A stretch of DNA of 64,000 nucleotides from Mariniphaga sp. (lineage in GTDB: Bacteria > Bacteroidota > Bacteroidia > Bacteroidales > Prolixibacteraceae): NCBI GenBank assembly GCA_028702595.1, contig JAQVON010000009.1, positions 19,878-83,877 of the forward strand, given 5' to 3'. Both the position numbers and the translations under genes were made by a program. Shown piece by piece: positions 1 to 11,097 of this stretch (positions are counted from its first letter, which is position 1; every line of letters begins with the position of its first letter). The notes under the pieces were generated by a model. The model saw only the letters and a list, made by a program, of their open reading frames with translations. It was not told the origin of the DNA and ran no database searches.

Positions 1-756
1 ATCTATTCAGAAAAAGAAAGGATTGCGCTGACCTGGATGGATTCCTACCTGGACGGAGAACCGGTCATTCAGCGAAGCGGCCTTACTGTTGAAACCAATG
101 CGCTCTGGTATAATACTATTGTTTTTGCTTTGGAAATGGCAAAACAATCAGGAGATGAATCGTTTTTACTGGAATGGGAAGGAATAGCCCAACAAGTAGG
201 GGAAGCATTTTTGCAGGCATTTTGGAGTCAGGGGCACGATCATTTGGCTGATGTGGTGAAAGACGGCATTCCTAACTGGTCAGTCAGGCCAAACATGGTC
301 ATTGCTGTATCACTCGATCATTCACCCCTGACAAAAGAACAGAAGAAACTGGTTTTAAGTGCAGCAAAGAGGAAATTACTTACACCACGCGGATTACGTA
401 CCCTTTCCCCCGATCACCTGCGCTACAAAGGCGTGGTGGAAGGAAATCCGGCACAACGTGAAGCAGCTATTCACATGGGAGCTGCATGGCCATGGTTGAT
501 GCAATTTTTTGTAAAGGGATACCTCAATATTCATGGCAGCGGGGGCTTACCCTTTGTAAAACAACTATTGGAGAATTTTGAAGAAGCCATGACGGAGCAT
601 TGTGTGGGAACGCTTTCGGAAGTATATAACGGGGATCCGCCACATCAGGGCAAAGGAGCAGTTTCACAAGCATGGAATGTGGCCGGGATTTATTACGCAT
701 TGCACACCACGAACACCTTTAAAACAAACGATAAGATTGAGGTAGATACGATATAA
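1..756 (+). CDS. Amylo-alpha-1,6-glucosidase / glycogen debranching enzyme, C-terminal part (5' end outside window)
   Basis: Frame open from base 1 and continues into the listed ORF at 37; (alpha/alpha)6-type C-terminus (TVETNALWYNTIVFALEMA..., GLRTLSPDHLRYKG...); first gene of a glycogen operon. Confidence 0.85.
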   Translation: MYSEKERIALTWMDSYLDGEPVIQRSGLTVETNALWYNTIVFALEMAKQSGDESFLLEWEGIAQQVGEAFLQAFWSQGHDHLADVVKDGIPNWSVRPNMVIAVSLDHSPLTKEQKKLVLSAAKRKLLTPRGLRTLSPDHLRYKGVVEGNPAQREAAIHMGAAWPWLMQFFVKGYLNIHGSGGLPFVKQLLENFEEAMTEHCVGTLSEVYNGDPPHQGKGAVSQAWNVAGIYYALHTTNTFKTNDKIEVDTI

Positions 757-778
757 AGAAAATAATTTTAATCAAATG
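739..778 (+). promoter_or_regulatory. Start-proximal leader motif, copy 1
   Basis: GAGGTAGATACGATATAAAGAAAATAATTTTAATCAAATG; 37 nt from GAGG to ATG. Confidence 0.6.
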
Positions 779-2065
779 AAAGTACTCATGTTTGGCTGGG
801 AATTCCCTCCACATATTTCGGGAGGACTGGGAACTGCCTGTTACGGGCTTACCAAAGGACTGGCAGGGCTAAAAAATATCCGGGTATTGTTTGTGGTTCC
901 AAAAGCCTTTGGCGATGAAGATCAATCAGTGATTCAGCTCATTGGCGCTAATAAAATTCCGGTTGCCGAAAAAACAGTTTATTTTCAACAGGATGAAGAG
1001 TTTATCGATATCATTGAAGTACAATCGAATTTAATTCCCTATGTATCAGAAGAAGAATTCTGGAATCTGAAGAAACAAAGGACAGTGTCAAAATCCCGTT
1101 TGGTAAAAACACAAAAAGATCTAACCATTGATTTCTCCGGATCATACGGGTCTAACCTTATGGAAGAGATCAGGAACTATGCACTTGTAGCTGAAATAAT
1201 TGCCCGGAAGAATCGTTTCGATCTGATCCATGCACACGACTGGCTGGCCTATCCGGCAGGAATAGCAGCCAAACGTACTTCGGGTAAACCGTTGGTTATT
1301 CATGTTCATGCTACCGATTTCGACAGAAGTGGAGGGAATGTTAATCCTGTAGTTTATGCCATGGAGCGCGAGGGAATGGAAGAAGCTGATAAAATTATTG
1401 CTGTCAGCAATTATACCAGGCAAGTCATTATTGAAAAATATGCAATCCCTCCCAAAAAAATCACCACTGTTTATAATGCTGTTTCTCCTGATTCTGCCGG
1501 AAATCATTCAACAATTCATAAAGGAGTGAATGAAAAATTAGTCACCTTCCTGGGCAGGATAACCCTGCAAAAAGGCCCTGAGTATTTTATTGAAGCCGCA
1601 TCCCTGGTTCTCAAAAAAATGGATAACGTACGTTTTGTTATGGCAGGTTCAGGCGACAAGCTGAATGAAATGATAAACCGGGTGGCAACTCTGGGAATGG
1701 CAGATAAATTTCATTTTACCGGATTCTTAAACGCCGAGGAAGTGTCACAAATGTTTCGAATGACCGACGTATTCGTAATGCCATCAGTATCGGAACCATT
1801 CGGGATAGTTCCTCTCGAAGCTATGCAAGCCGATGTACCTGTAATTATTTCTAACCAATCGGGCGTATCGGAAATACTTAAACATGCAATTAAAATCGAT
1901 TTTTGGGATACCTATGCAATGGCCGACTCAATTTATGGCCTGCTCAACTACCCTGCCCTGTCGGGGTTTCTGAAAAAATCAGGAAAAAAAGAGGTGAAAG
2001 GATTTACCTGGAAACAGTCAGCAAAACATGTCAGTAAGATCTATCAGGATTTGTTGCATGAATAG
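776..2065 (+). CDS. GT4-family glycosyltransferase (glycogen synthase-like)
   Basis: MKVLMFGWEFPPHISGGLGTACYGLTKGL N-terminus; SEPFGIVPLEAM GT4 C-terminal motif; located between debranching enzyme and GH57. Confidence 0.88.
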   Translation: MKVLMFGWEFPPHISGGLGTACYGLTKGLAGLKNIRVLFVVPKAFGDEDQSVIQLIGANKIPVAEKTVYFQQDEEFIDIIEVQSNLIPYVSEEEFWNLKKQRTVSKSRLVKTQKDLTIDFSGSYGSNLMEEIRNYALVAEIIARKNRFDLIHAHDWLAYPAGIAAKRTSGKPLVIHVHATDFDRSGGNVNPVVYAMEREGMEEADKIIAVSNYTRQVIIEKYAIPPKKITTVYNAVSPDSAGNHSTIHKGVNEKLVTFLGRITLQKGPEYFIEAASLVLKKMDNVRFVMAGSGDKLNEMINRVATLGMADKFHFTGFLNAEEVSQMFRMTDVFVMPSVSEPFGIVPLEAMQADVPVIISNQSGVSEILKHAIKIDFWDTYAMADSIYGLLNYPALSGFLKKSGKKEVKGFTWKQSAKHVSKIYQDLLHE

Positions 2066-2088
2066 CACGTACATTTAATTTTAACCAC

Positions 2089-3414
2089 ATGAAGTCAATT
2101 TGTTTGTTTTTTCAAATTCATCAGCCTTTCAGGCATCGACGATACAAATTTTTTGATATCGGCAATGATCACTATTACTATGATGATTATGCTAATGAAA
2201 CCATGCTTAGAAACGTGGCCGAAAAAAGCTATCTGCCAACAAATCAGTTGTTACTAAAAATGATCAGAGAGCTAAAAGGAGAATTTAAAATTGCCATTTC
2301 AATTACCGGTGTGGCTTTGGAACAATTCGAGTTGTATGCACCTGAGGTTCTCACATCATTTCAGGAACTTGCCAGGACCGGAGCTGTGGAATTTTTATCG
2401 GAGACCTACTCTCACTCCCTCGCTTCCCTGAGGGATAAATCTGTCTTTGAGCAACAAGTTAGAGAACACTCCCGTCTCATTTTTGAACTGTTTGGCCAAA
2501 AACCAAAAATATTCCGGAATACAGAGATGATTTATTCCGATCAAATTGGAGCACAACTATTTCAAATGGGATATAAAGGTGTACTGACTGAAGGTGTCCG
2601 CCATGTGCTAGGTTGGAAAAGTCCGAATTTCCTGTATATTAATGCTCATAATCCGAGAATGAAAGTTCTCCTGCGAAATTACAAACTGAGTGATGATATT
2701 GCTTTCCGTTTCTCTAATCCCACTTGGTCGGAATACCCCTTAACCGCCGAAAAATTCACGGGCTGGCTGAATAAACTTGACACAAAGGAGGAGCTGGTAA
2801 ACCTGTTTCTAACCTATGAGTCATTCGGAGTCAGACAACCCCGGGAAACTGGAATTTTTGATTTTCTGGAACAATTGATCCGCCTAATTGCAAAAAGTGA
2901 TTCACTCAAATTTGCGACTCCCTCAGAAGTAGTTGCAGAATTACAGCCCATATCAGTTGTAAGTGTGCCAAATCCAATTTCATGGGCCGATGAAGAAAGG
3001 GATTTAACGGCATGGCTGGGTAATGACATGCAGAAAGAAGCATTCAACAAACTCTATGAGCTGCACCAAAAAATGACAGGTAGTACCAAAGAGGACCTGA
3101 TGAAAGACTGGAACTACCTGCAGTCGGGTGACCATTTTTACTACATGTCAACCAAGTTTTTCTGCAATGGAGAAGTAAAATACTGCTCTAATCCTTTTGA
3201 TTCGCCCTATGAAGCATTCATCAATTACATGAATGTTCTGAGCGATTTTAAAATCAGACTCCTGTCCTTTGCCCCAGGAGATAGCCATGAACAGGAAGTT
3301 TCTACATTAAACAAACTTCTTGCGGAAAAAGAAAAAAAACTTAAAAAAATGAAAGCTGAACTGCTCCATTTTCAATCGATACCTAAAAAAAGAAAAACAT
3401 CAAAAAGGAAATAA
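2089..3414 (+). CDS. Glycoside hydrolase family 57 (alpha-amylase-like), basic coiled-coil C-terminus
   Basis: FFQIHQPFRHRRYKFFDIG...; FRNTEMIYSD GH57-type motif; KEKKLKKMKAELLHF tail. Confidence 0.88.
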   Translation: MKSICLFFQIHQPFRHRRYKFFDIGNDHYYYDDYANETMLRNVAEKSYLPTNQLLLKMIRELKGEFKIAISITGVALEQFELYAPEVLTSFQELARTGAVEFLSETYSHSLASLRDKSVFEQQVREHSRLIFELFGQKPKIFRNTEMIYSDQIGAQLFQMGYKGVLTEGVRHVLGWKSPNFLYINAHNPRMKVLLRNYKLSDDIAFRFSNPTWSEYPLTAEKFTGWLNKLDTKEELVNLFLTYESFGVRQPRETGIFDFLEQLIRLIAKSDSLKFATPSEVVAELQPISVVSVPNPISWADEERDLTAWLGNDMQKEAFNKLYELHQKMTGSTKEDLMKDWNYLQSGDHFYYMSTKFFCNGEVKYCSNPFDSPYEAFINYMNVLSDFKIRLLSFAPGDSHEQEVSTLNKLLAEKEKKLKKMKAELLHFQSIPKKRKTSKRK

Positions 3415-3659
3415 TTTTTCACGATGTTCAAACAAATGTTTCAATATCAAATCTAACCAAAATTAACTATGAATTGTGTCCACTTGTAAATAGAAAATGT
3501 ATTTTTGCACTTCATGCATCAGACTATTAGGTTGAATTTTATTATTCAAAGAGGTATGGCATCATACTAATTTTGCATAGTGGGCTGAATGAAAAGTCAG
3601 CATCATTCAATCATATTGTCGAAGCAGTTTATAAGAATATCAAATACACGCTATTTAAA

Positions 3660-6236
3660 ATGAAAGAAGAAAAATCAAAATACACCCCCTGGCAGGAATA
3701 CAGCCAACCAGTATGGAAAAAAATTATTGTTGAGTCCCATATGCCTGACAGTTTAATTCCCCTTCGTGAACTATCAAGAAACCTTTGGTGGGTATGGAAT
3801 AGCGATGCCCGTCAGCTTTTCGAATATATCGATAAAGAATTATGGGAAGAGTGCGACCACAATCCTGTTTTAATGCTTGATGAAGTGAGTTACAAGCGGT
3901 TTCAGGAGTTGGAAACCGACCACACCTTTATAAGCAGGATGCATCAGGTTTACGAGAAGCTCAACAGCTACCTGGATGAAAGGGAAAAGTTGAGTAATCC
4001 CCAAATTGCATACTTCAGCATGGAATACGGGTTACACGATTCGTTAAAAATCTTTTCCGGGGGTTTGGGAATGCTTGCAGGAGACTACCTGAAAGAAGCC
4101 AGCGATATGAAAGTAAATCTTACAGCCGTAGGGTTACTTTATCGCTTTGGATATTTTAAACAGGTGCTTAATCTTCACGGGGAACAGATGGCCAATTATG
4201 AATTTCAGGATTTCTCAAAAATACCAGTGGCACCTGTTCTCAATGAAAAAGATGAATGGGTTACCATAGAGGTTGATTTTCCTGGACGTAAGTTGGTTGC
4301 TCGTGTCTGGCAGGTAAACATCGGATCAGTAAAACTCTATCTGCTGGATTCAGATCTTCCTGAAAATCAAGAGCAAGATCGTGTTGTTACGCATCACCTG
4401 TATGGAGGCAATAACGAAAACCGCTTAAAGCAGGAAATTCTTCTGGGTATTGGGGGAATCAGGGTATTAGATCAGCTTGGATACCAGGCCGATATTTATC
4501 ATTGTAATGAAGGTCATGCAGCTTTTATTGGCCTGGAAAGAATGGTAAAGATCATGAATATTCATGGATTAAACTTCTTTGAAGCCAAGGAAGTAGTACG
4601 TACTTCAACAGTGTTCACCACCCATACACCTGTTCCGGCAGGCCATGACTCTTTCCATGATGACCTGTTTAAGTACTATATGGAATCTTTTTCATCCAGG
4701 CTGAACCTCAGTTGGGAGGAGTTTCTCACCTTGGGAAAATCTTCTCCAAACGAAGACCATTTCAACATGAGTTTTCTGGCAGCCAATCTCTCTCAGGGAA
4801 TAAACGGGGTAAGCAAGCTTCATGGTGATGTCAGTAAAACAGTATTAAAAGAGCTTTACCAGGGATATCTGGAAGAAGAACTAGAAATAGGTTATGTAAC
4901 CAACGGGGTACACTATTCTACCTGGACAGCCAACGAGTGGAAAAACATTCATAAGGAATATTTTGGGTCTGATTTTCCGAAGAATCAATTGGATTTTAAT
5001 GTATGGGGCCGTATTTACCAGGTTCCTGAAGAAAAAATATGGGAATTACGTAAAACACTGAGAGCCAATCTGGTTAATTATATCAAACAACGATTTTCTG
5101 ATAACTGGACGAAAAGAAACGAAAATCCCAAGCTGATGACCGAAGTAATGGGGAAACTTAATCCGCATGCACTAACAATTGGTTTTGCCCGGCGCTTTGC
5201 CACCTATAAAAGAGGTTATCTGTTGTTTAGAAATCTCGACCGGCTTTCAAAAATTGTAAATAATCCCGATCAGCCTGTTCAATTTATTTTTGCCGGGAAA
5301 GCACATCCGGCCGATAAGGCAGGACAGGATTTGATCAAATATATTGTTGAGATATCCAAGCGACCTGAGTTTCGGGGAAAAATTCTCTTCGTTCAGAATT
5401 ATGACATCAACCTGGCTAAAATGCTGCTTCAGGGAGTAGATGTATGGTTAAATACTCCAACCCGTCCATTGGAAGCCTCCGGAACCAGCGGAATGAAGGG
5501 AGTAATGAATGGCACGCTTCATTTCTCGGTACTCGACGGATGGTGGGTGGAAGGTTACCGGAAGCATGCAGGATGGGCGCTTCCCGCCGAACGTACCTAC
5601 GATGTACAGGACTATCAGGATGAGCTGGACGCCGAAACCATCTATAATATCCTGGAAGATGAAGTGATAAAAACCTACTACGACAGGAATAAAGAGGGAA
5701 TACCAGAAAAATGGATCGACTTCATTAAAAATACTATAGCCCAGGTAGCTCCTCAATTTACTACTGGCAGAATGATGCAGGATTACCAAAACCGTTATTA
5801 CCTGCCACAGTATGAAAGAATACAAAAAATAACCCGGGAAAACTATAAATGGGCTAAAGACCTGGCTGCATGGAAACATCAGGTGGTTGCCGTTTGGGAC
5901 CAAATAGAACTGATAAAAACGGATATCGCAGACGATGTCAATAACATTATGAAAATTGGACAGGAATATCCAATCCGTGTCCAGCTGGATCTGAAAGGCT
6001 TATCATCTAATGAAGTAGGCCTGGAGCTGATTGTTACAGAGAATGGCAATAGAGAAACATTAAAGATTGTTGAAACCCTCAATTTTGAGGTTGAACGATG
6101 TGATAATTCTGTTTGCTGCTTTAAACTGGACTACCGACCGGTTCATCCCGGCTCATTCAACTACGGATTGAGACTCTTTCCAAAGCATGTAGGATTGCCC
6201 CACAGACAAGACTTTAAGTGTATTAAATGGCTGTAA
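3660..6236 (+). CDS. glgP: Alpha-glucan (glycogen/maltodextrin) phosphorylase, GT35
   Basis: PLRELSRNLWWVWNSDAR..., AYFSMEYGLHDSLKIFSGGLGMLAGDYLKEASD, EASGTSGMKGVMNGTLHFSVLDGWW. ATG at 3660 preferred over the upstream TTG at 3573. Confidence 0.92.
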   Translation: MKEEKSKYTPWQEYSQPVWKKIIVESHMPDSLIPLRELSRNLWWVWNSDARQLFEYIDKELWEECDHNPVLMLDEVSYKRFQELETDHTFISRMHQVYEKLNSYLDEREKLSNPQIAYFSMEYGLHDSLKIFSGGLGMLAGDYLKEASDMKVNLTAVGLLYRFGYFKQVLNLHGEQMANYEFQDFSKIPVAPVLNEKDEWVTIEVDFPGRKLVARVWQVNIGSVKLYLLDSDLPENQEQDRVVTHHLYGGNNENRLKQEILLGIGGIRVLDQLGYQADIYHCNEGHAAFIGLERMVKIMNIHGLNFFEAKEVVRTSTVFTTHTPVPAGHDSFHDDLFKYYMESFSSRLNLSWEEFLTLGKSSPNEDHFNMSFLAANLSQGINGVSKLHGDVSKTVLKELYQGYLEEELEIGYVTNGVHYSTWTANEWKNIHKEYFGSDFPKNQLDFNVWGRIYQVPEEKIWELRKTLRANLVNYIKQRFSDNWTKRNENPKLMTEVMGKLNPHALTIGFARRFATYKRGYLLFRNLDRLSKIVNNPDQPVQFIFAGKAHPADKAGQDLIKYIVEISKRPEFRGKILFVQNYDINLAKMLLQGVDVWLNTPTRPLEASGTSGMKGVMNGTLHFSVLDGWWVEGYRKHAGWALPAERTYDVQDYQDELDAETIYNILEDEVIKTYYDRNKEGIPEKWIDFIKNTIAQVAPQFTTGRMMQDYQNRYYLPQYERIQKITRENYKWAKDLAAWKHQVVAVWDQIELIKTDIADDVNNIMKIGQEYPIRVQLDLKGLSSNEVGLELIVTENGNRETLKIVETLNFEVERCDNSVCCFKLDYRPVHPGSFNYGLRLFPKHVGLPHRQDFKCIKWL

Positions 6237-6820
6237 ATGAATTAACCATGGATAAAAAAATTCTGGGAAGCAAAATCAGAGAATTTCGTGAATTTCGACA
6301 AACATCAAGAGAAGACCTGGCTCTTAAAGCAAATCTTGATATCAAACAATTGGAGTGTATTGAAGAAAAAGGAGTTATGCCTTCACTGGGCCACCTCATA
6401 AAAATTTCCCGGGCCCTGGGAGTGAGAATCGGGACTTTCCTCGACGACCAGCAACAGATAGGACCAGTTATTGTAAGAGCTGGTGAAGAGAAGTCAAGTT
6501 TGAGCTTTTCAACAAAAGATGATAGCACCCGGGAACACCTTAACTTTTTTTCTTTAGCCCAGGATAAAAGTAGCAGACACATGGAACCTTTCATTGTTGA
6601 AATTGAACCATCAAAAGAATCAGACTATAAGCTTTCCACACATGAGGGAGAAGAATTCATTTATGTACTGGAAGGAAGTATTGAAATCAATTACGGGAAA
6701 GAAATTTACCACATTAAAAAAGGAGACACAATATACCTCGACTCAGTAGTAGCTCATAATGTACATGCTGCAGAAAATAAACCGTCAAAAATACTGGCAG
6801 TGGTTTATACTCCTGTATAA
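6227..6820 (+). CDS. XRE-family HTH transcriptional regulator with C-terminal cupin domain
   Basis: N-terminal HTH ([26 protein letters not shown]), C-terminal cupin ([35 protein letters not shown]); start overlaps glgP end. Confidence 0.9.
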   Translation: MAVNELTMDKKILGSKIREFREFRQTSREDLALKANLDIKQLECIEEKGVMPSLGHLIKISRALGVRIGTFLDDQQQIGPVIVRAGEEKSSLSFSTKDDSTREHLNFFSLAQDKSSRHMEPFIVEIEPSKESDYKLSTHEGEEFIYVLEGSIEINYGKEIYHIKKGDTIYLDSVVAHNVHAAENKPSKILAVVYTPV

Positions 6821-6849
6821 TTTTTTTAGCACTAATCCGAAAAAAATCC

Positions 6850-8502
6850 ATGCAACTACTCAATTATACCCTAGGAGAAATCCTGGAAAAATGGGCCGTT
6901 GAAACACCCGAAAAAGAAGTCATTGTTTATCCAGACAGAAATTTGCGGTTTACCTACAAGCAGTTTAACGAGCGGGTTGATGCCATGGCCAAAGGGCTCT
7001 TGTATATTGGGGTTCAACCAGGCGATAAAGTAGGTATTTGGGCAAGGAATGTTCCAGACTGGACAACCATACTGTTCGCCACGGCAAAAATCGGAGCCAT
7101 ACTGGTGACTATAAATACCAGCTACAAATTAGCCGAGGTGGAATATCTGTTGAAAAATGCCGATATCAACACTTTATTCCTCGTTGATGGATACCGCGAC
7201 AGCGATTATGTCCAAATGATCTTTGAACTGGTTCCCGAGTTGAAAGAGCAGGTGCGTGGTGAATTGAGAAGTAAAAAATTCCCGGAATTGAAGAATGTCA
7301 TATTCATCGGGCAACAAAAACACAGGGGCATGTTCAATACAGCTGAAATCATCCTGTTAGGACAACACATTGATGATATTGAGCTGGAAATCATCAAAGA
7401 AACACTAAACTGTCATGATGTGGTGAATATGCAATACACATCGGGAACAACAGGGTTCCCAAAGGGGGTAATGCTCTCGCACCACAATATTTTAAACAAT
7501 GGATATGCCACCGGGCAGTGTATGAAATATACTGCTGATGACCGGCTATTGATCTGTGTTCCCATGTTCCATTGCTTTGGATGTGTTTTAGCCCTCTGTG
7601 CAATCATCACACATGGTGCAACCATGGTTTTTACGGAAGACTTTGATCCGTTAACTGTTCTTGCTTCCGTGCAAAAAGAAAAATGTACTGCCCTGTATGG
7701 TGTACCAACCATGTTTATTGCCGAATTAAATCATCCCATGTTCGATATGTTTGATTTAAGTTCTCTCCGTACAGGCATCATGGCTGGGGCTCCCTGCCCC
7801 ATTGAAACCATGAACCAGGTGATGACAAAAATGAACATGAAGGATATCATTATCGTATACGGACAAACCGAATCATCACCAGGCATAACAGCTACACGTG
7901 CTCACAATTCACCTGAGGTACGATCTACAACAGTAGGCTTTGAATACCCTAATGTAGAGGTAAAAATTGTTCATCCGGGAACGGGGAAAGAATGTCCGGA
8001 AGGCGTTCAGGGAGAAATCTGCTGCAGGGGATATAACGTGATGAAGGGTTATTATAAAAATCCGGAAGCCACAAATAATGCGATCGATTCCGAAGGATGG
8101 CTCCATACAGGTGACCTGGGAGTAAAAACCGAAGATGGCTTTTACCGGATAACCGGGCGTATTAAGGATATGATCATTCGTGGCGGAGAAAATATCTACC
8201 CACGGGAGATTGAAAACTTTCTTTATGGAATGCCTCAGATAGAAGCAATAGAAGTGGCAGGAATCCCCAGTAAAAAATATGGCGAAGAAGTAGCAGCCTT
8301 TATAAAAACTAAAGTAGGTCAAAGCCTGACCGATGTCGATGTATTTGACTTCTGCCGGGGAAAAATTGCCCGCTTCAAAACACCTAAATACATTTTCTTT
8401 GTCAATGAATTTCCCATGACTGCCAGTGGAAAAATTCAGAAATACAAGTTAAGTCAACTGGGAGAAAAGTTATGCTTGGAACAGGGAATAGAAATCGTTT
8501 AA
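6850..8502 (+). CDS. AMP-dependent acyl-CoA synthetase/ligase
   Basis: [19 protein letters not shown]-binding motif; [23 protein letters not shown]-terminal Lys motif. Confidence 0.93.
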   Translation: MQLLNYTLGEILEKWAVETPEKEVIVYPDRNLRFTYKQFNERVDAMAKGLLYIGVQPGDKVGIWARNVPDWTTILFATAKIGAILVTINTSYKLAEVEYLLKNADINTLFLVDGYRDSDYVQMIFELVPELKEQVRGELRSKKFPELKNVIFIGQQKHRGMFNTAEIILLGQHIDDIELEIIKETLNCHDVVNMQYTSGTTGFPKGVMLSHHNILNNGYATGQCMKYTADDRLLICVPMFHCFGCVLALCAIITHGATMVFTEDFDPLTVLASVQKEKCTALYGVPTMFIAELNHPMFDMFDLSSLRTGIMAGAPCPIETMNQVMTKMNMKDIIIVYGQTESSPGITATRAHNSPEVRSTTVGFEYPNVEVKIVHPGTGKECPEGVQGEICCRGYNVMKGYYKNPEATNNAIDSEGWLHTGDLGVKTEDGFYRITGRIKDMIIRGGENIYPREIENFLYGMPQIEAIEVAGIPSKKYGEEVAAFIKTKVGQSLTDVDVFDFCRGKIARFKTPKYIFFVNEFPMTASGKIQKYKLSQLGEKLCLEQGIEIV

Positions 8503-8514
8503 TAACTCAATAAC

Positions 8515-9225
8515 ATGATTAAATATAAACGTATTCTTCTAAAACTGAGTGGTGAATCGTTAGCCGGAAGTCAAAAGAACGGAATCGATGAAAACCGGCT
8601 GCAGGAATACGCGGAACAGGTTGCAGAAATTGTTTCCATGGGGGTTCAAACCGGAGTAGTGATTGGTGGTGGAAATATATTTCGCGGCCTGAGTGGTGCC
8701 GGGAAAGGATTTGACCGGATAAAAGGAGATCAAATGGGGATGCTGGCAACAGTTATTAATAGCCTGGCTCTCAGCTCTGCCCTCGGAGAGCAGGATGTTC
8801 AGTCCCGGGTATTTACGGCCACCCGGATGGAACCCATCGGAGAATATTATTCCAGGGAAAAAGCCGTTGAAGCAATGCAACGCGGAGAAGTTGCCATCAT
8901 TGCCGGAGGGACAGGTAATCCCTATTTCACAACCGATACTGCCAGTGCCCTGAGAGCGATAGAACTGAAAGCTGAAGTCATGTTTAAAGGTACCCGTGTA
9001 GACGGAGTATACACAGATGATCCGGAGAAAAATCCAACAGCTGAAAAATTTGATAAATTATCGTTTAACGAAATTTATGAACGAAAACTGAAGGTGATGG
9101 ATCTTACTGCGGCAACCCTCTGCCGCGAAAATAACCTGCCCGTAATGGTTTTTAATATGGATATCCAGGGTAACTTAAAAAAAATTATATCCGGCCAACC
9201 ATTGGGAACTTTAGTCTACCCATGA
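8515..9225 (+). CDS. pyrH: UMP kinase
   Basis: YKRILLKLSGESLAG; VIGGGNIFRG; GTGNPYFTTDTASALRA. Confidence 0.97.
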   Translation: MIKYKRILLKLSGESLAGSQKNGIDENRLQEYAEQVAEIVSMGVQTGVVIGGGNIFRGLSGAGKGFDRIKGDQMGMLATVINSLALSSALGEQDVQSRVFTATRMEPIGEYYSREKAVEAMQRGEVAIIAGGTGNPYFTTDTASALRAIELKAEVMFKGTRVDGVYTDDPEKNPTAEKFDKLSFNEIYERKLKVMDLTAATLCRENNLPVMVFNMDIQGNLKKIISGQPLGTLVYP

Positions 9226-9283
9226 AAAAATTACATTTGAGAACAAAATATTCCAAATTATTTTCAGGTAAATGTTTTTTTTC

Positions 9284-9291
9284 TATATTTG
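9284..9291 (+). promoter_or_regulatory. Bacteroidota-type -7 element TATATTTG upstream of frr
   Basis: Matches TAnnTTTG; 37 bp before the frr ATG. Confidence 0.55.
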
Positions 9292-9327
9292 CTATCAATC
9301 CTAAGAATGAATTTCAACGTTTGACTC

Positions 9328-9891
9328 ATGCAAATAGAAGTTGATCTTATTATTGAACAGTGTAACGACAAAATGAAGGCCGCTATTAAACACCTTGAGA
9401 AAGAGTTGTTGCACATCCGGGCCGGGAAGGCAACCCCTGCTATGCTGGACGGAGTTCTGGTAGATTATTATGGTACACTAACACCCCTGAGTCAGATTTC
9501 CAACGTCAGCACACCCGATGCACGCACCATTGCCATTCAACCCTGGGAAAAAAGTTTGATCTCAACGATTGAGAAGGCAATCATGGCAGCAAACTTAGGA
9601 TTCAACCCTGAAAATAATGGCGAAGTTATTCGGATTAACATCCCTGCCCTTACCGAAGAGAGAAGGAAACAACTGGTAAAACAATCGGGACAAGAAGGTG
9701 AAGTTGCAAAAGTCAGCATCCGTACCGCAAGAAAAGATGCCAACGAAAATTTAAAAAAGCTTTTGAAAGATGGACTTTCAGAGGATATAAAAAAAGATGC
9801 GGAGATTGAAGTTCAAAAGCTGACCGATGACTTTGTAAAAAAAGTTGATCAGTTGGTAGTATTGAAGGAGAAAGATATTATGACGATATAA
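9328..9891 (+). CDS. frr: Ribosome recycling factor
   Basis: LLHIRAGKATPAMLDGVLVDYYGTLTPLSQISNVSTPDARTIAIQPW; LTEERRKQLVKQ; follows pyrH. Confidence 0.97.
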   Translation: MQIEVDLIIEQCNDKMKAAIKHLEKELLHIRAGKATPAMLDGVLVDYYGTLTPLSQISNVSTPDARTIAIQPWEKSLISTIEKAIMAANLGFNPENNGEVIRINIPALTEERRKQLVKQSGQEGEVAKVSIRTARKDANENLKKLLKDGLSEDIKKDAEIEVQKLTDDFVKKVDQLVVLKEKDIMTI

Positions 9892-9945
9892 TTGTTTCTA
9901 GTTTTCTGTTTTCTGAACATTGTTTAATTGTTTTCATGGCTTTGA

Positions 9946-9973
9946 GGCAGCTTGTAGAAGCTGCCTTTTTTTT
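9946..9973 (+). terminator. Intrinsic terminator after frr
   Basis: GGCAGCTT-GTAG-AAGCTGCC perfect 8-bp stem followed by T8. Confidence 0.93.
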
Positions 9974-10013
9974 GGGGTTTAGACACTTGCCGGGGAAATA
10001 AAAGGAATTCGTG

Positions 10014-11060
10014 TTAGATCTCCCTGTTCATGGATATAGCAGCAAATTTTTCCAAATCAACGATTAAGTCGTAGGAATACCGCACAAACATTTTTCCGAT
10101 TTTATATATGATCATCGGTTTAACCTGAAACCCCAGAGCCAGTTTCAACAAAGCCTCAGGTATATTCTGGCCTGCACCTATCGCCAGGTATACCCATGCA
10201 GGAATCCTCGGATTGATCTCAATCAGGTAATATTCACCTAACCCGGTTTTTATCAGCTCCAGTTCCATTCCCCCTCTCCATTTGGATTTTCTTATGAGAG
10301 AACGGGTCAGCTCCATCATCTTTTCGTCGGCCAGGGTAATCCCTCCCCAGGCTTTCCCTTTGTCAGTAATATACTGCTTCCGCATGGGAACAGCACCAAT
10401 GGTGTTGCCTTCTCCATCCCCCAAAACAACAATATTTACTTCTGTTCCGGTGATAAATTCCTGAGCAATAACAGGCAATCCCCATTTGGTGGAAATCTTT
10501 AAAAAGGCCTGTTTTACCTGCTCTTTGTTAGTAGCAACATAAGCATCATAAAATGGCCCCTTAACCATTACCGGATAATCAAATTTTTCTTCCATTTCTG
10601 TGATCTGCCCAAGAGTCTCCAGATTAAAGCTTGCTGGTACTCTCATACCATATTTCTTGCCAAACTCAGGCAGCCGGTATTTCTCCCGCTCTTTATATTG
10701 TTGAATCGTTGGAAGAAATGTATGAATCCCCAGCTTGAGCAATCGCTCCACATTTTTCATGACCATTTGAAGCTCAGCATCAAAATAGGGAACCAGTATA
10801 TCTATATTTTCCTGCTGATGTATATACTCTATCCGCTCAATCAGTTCATCAGAATTTGTTGAAGATCCGGGCAGCTGAAAAATACGATCGCATAATCCTT
10901 CCAGGTAAATCCCCGGCTCAAGGTTCTCATATACCAGACCAATAACCCGTACATCAAAATCAGTTGACTCTTTCACCCCACGAATAAAAGGAACTCCCGG
11001 ACCCGGATTATCCGTGTTGTTCAATCCCGTAATGGCCAAAGTAATGTGTTGCTTTTTCAT
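10014..11060 (-). CDS. ATP-grasp domain protein (carbamoyl-phosphate synthase large-chain/PylC-like)
   Basis: ATP-grasp fold: FDYPVMVKGPFYDAYVATN, VIAQEFITGTEVNIVVLGDG, YYLIEINPRIPAWVYLAIGAGQN. Confidence 0.8.
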   Translation of the reverse strand: MKKQHITLAITGLNNTDNPGPGVPFIRGVKESTDFDVRVIGLVYENLEPGIYLEGLCDRIFQLPGSSTNSDELIERIEYIHQQENIDILVPYFDAELQMVMKNVERLLKLGIHTFLPTIQQYKEREKYRLPEFGKKYGMRVPASFNLETLGQITEMEEKFDYPVMVKGPFYDAYVATNKEQVKQAFLKISTKWGLPVIAQEFITGTEVNIVVLGDGEGNTIGAVPMRKQYITDKGKAWGGITLADEKMMELTRSLIRKSKWRGGMELELIKTGLGEYYLIEINPRIPAWVYLAIGAGQNIPEALLKLALGFQVKPMIIYKIGKMFVRYSYDLIVDLEKFAAISMNREI

Positions 11061-11097
11061 CTGATTAAAATTATTTATTTTATATAGTATTTACCTC
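11058..11097 (-). promoter_or_regulatory. Start-proximal leader motif, copy 2
   Basis: GAGGTAAATACTATATAAAATAAATAATTTTAATCAGATG; 37 nt from GAGG to ATG. Confidence 0.6.

Noticed and set aside
1142-1507. 121-aa ORF antisense to the GT4 glycosyltransferase, plus many similar antisense ORFs in the track (e.g. 5448-5903, 6223-6594, 7909-8322, 15501-15869, 51497-52270, 58502-58981)
   Set aside because: All lie opposite strongly supported coding genes, lack domain-like composition or a plausible leader, and are expected by-products of long sense ORFs.
3573-3659. N-terminal extension of glgP from a TTG start
   Set aside because: The extension resembles no phosphorylase N-terminus and overlaps the leader downstream of a TATTTTTG promoter-like site at 3500-3507; ATG at 3660 is preferred.
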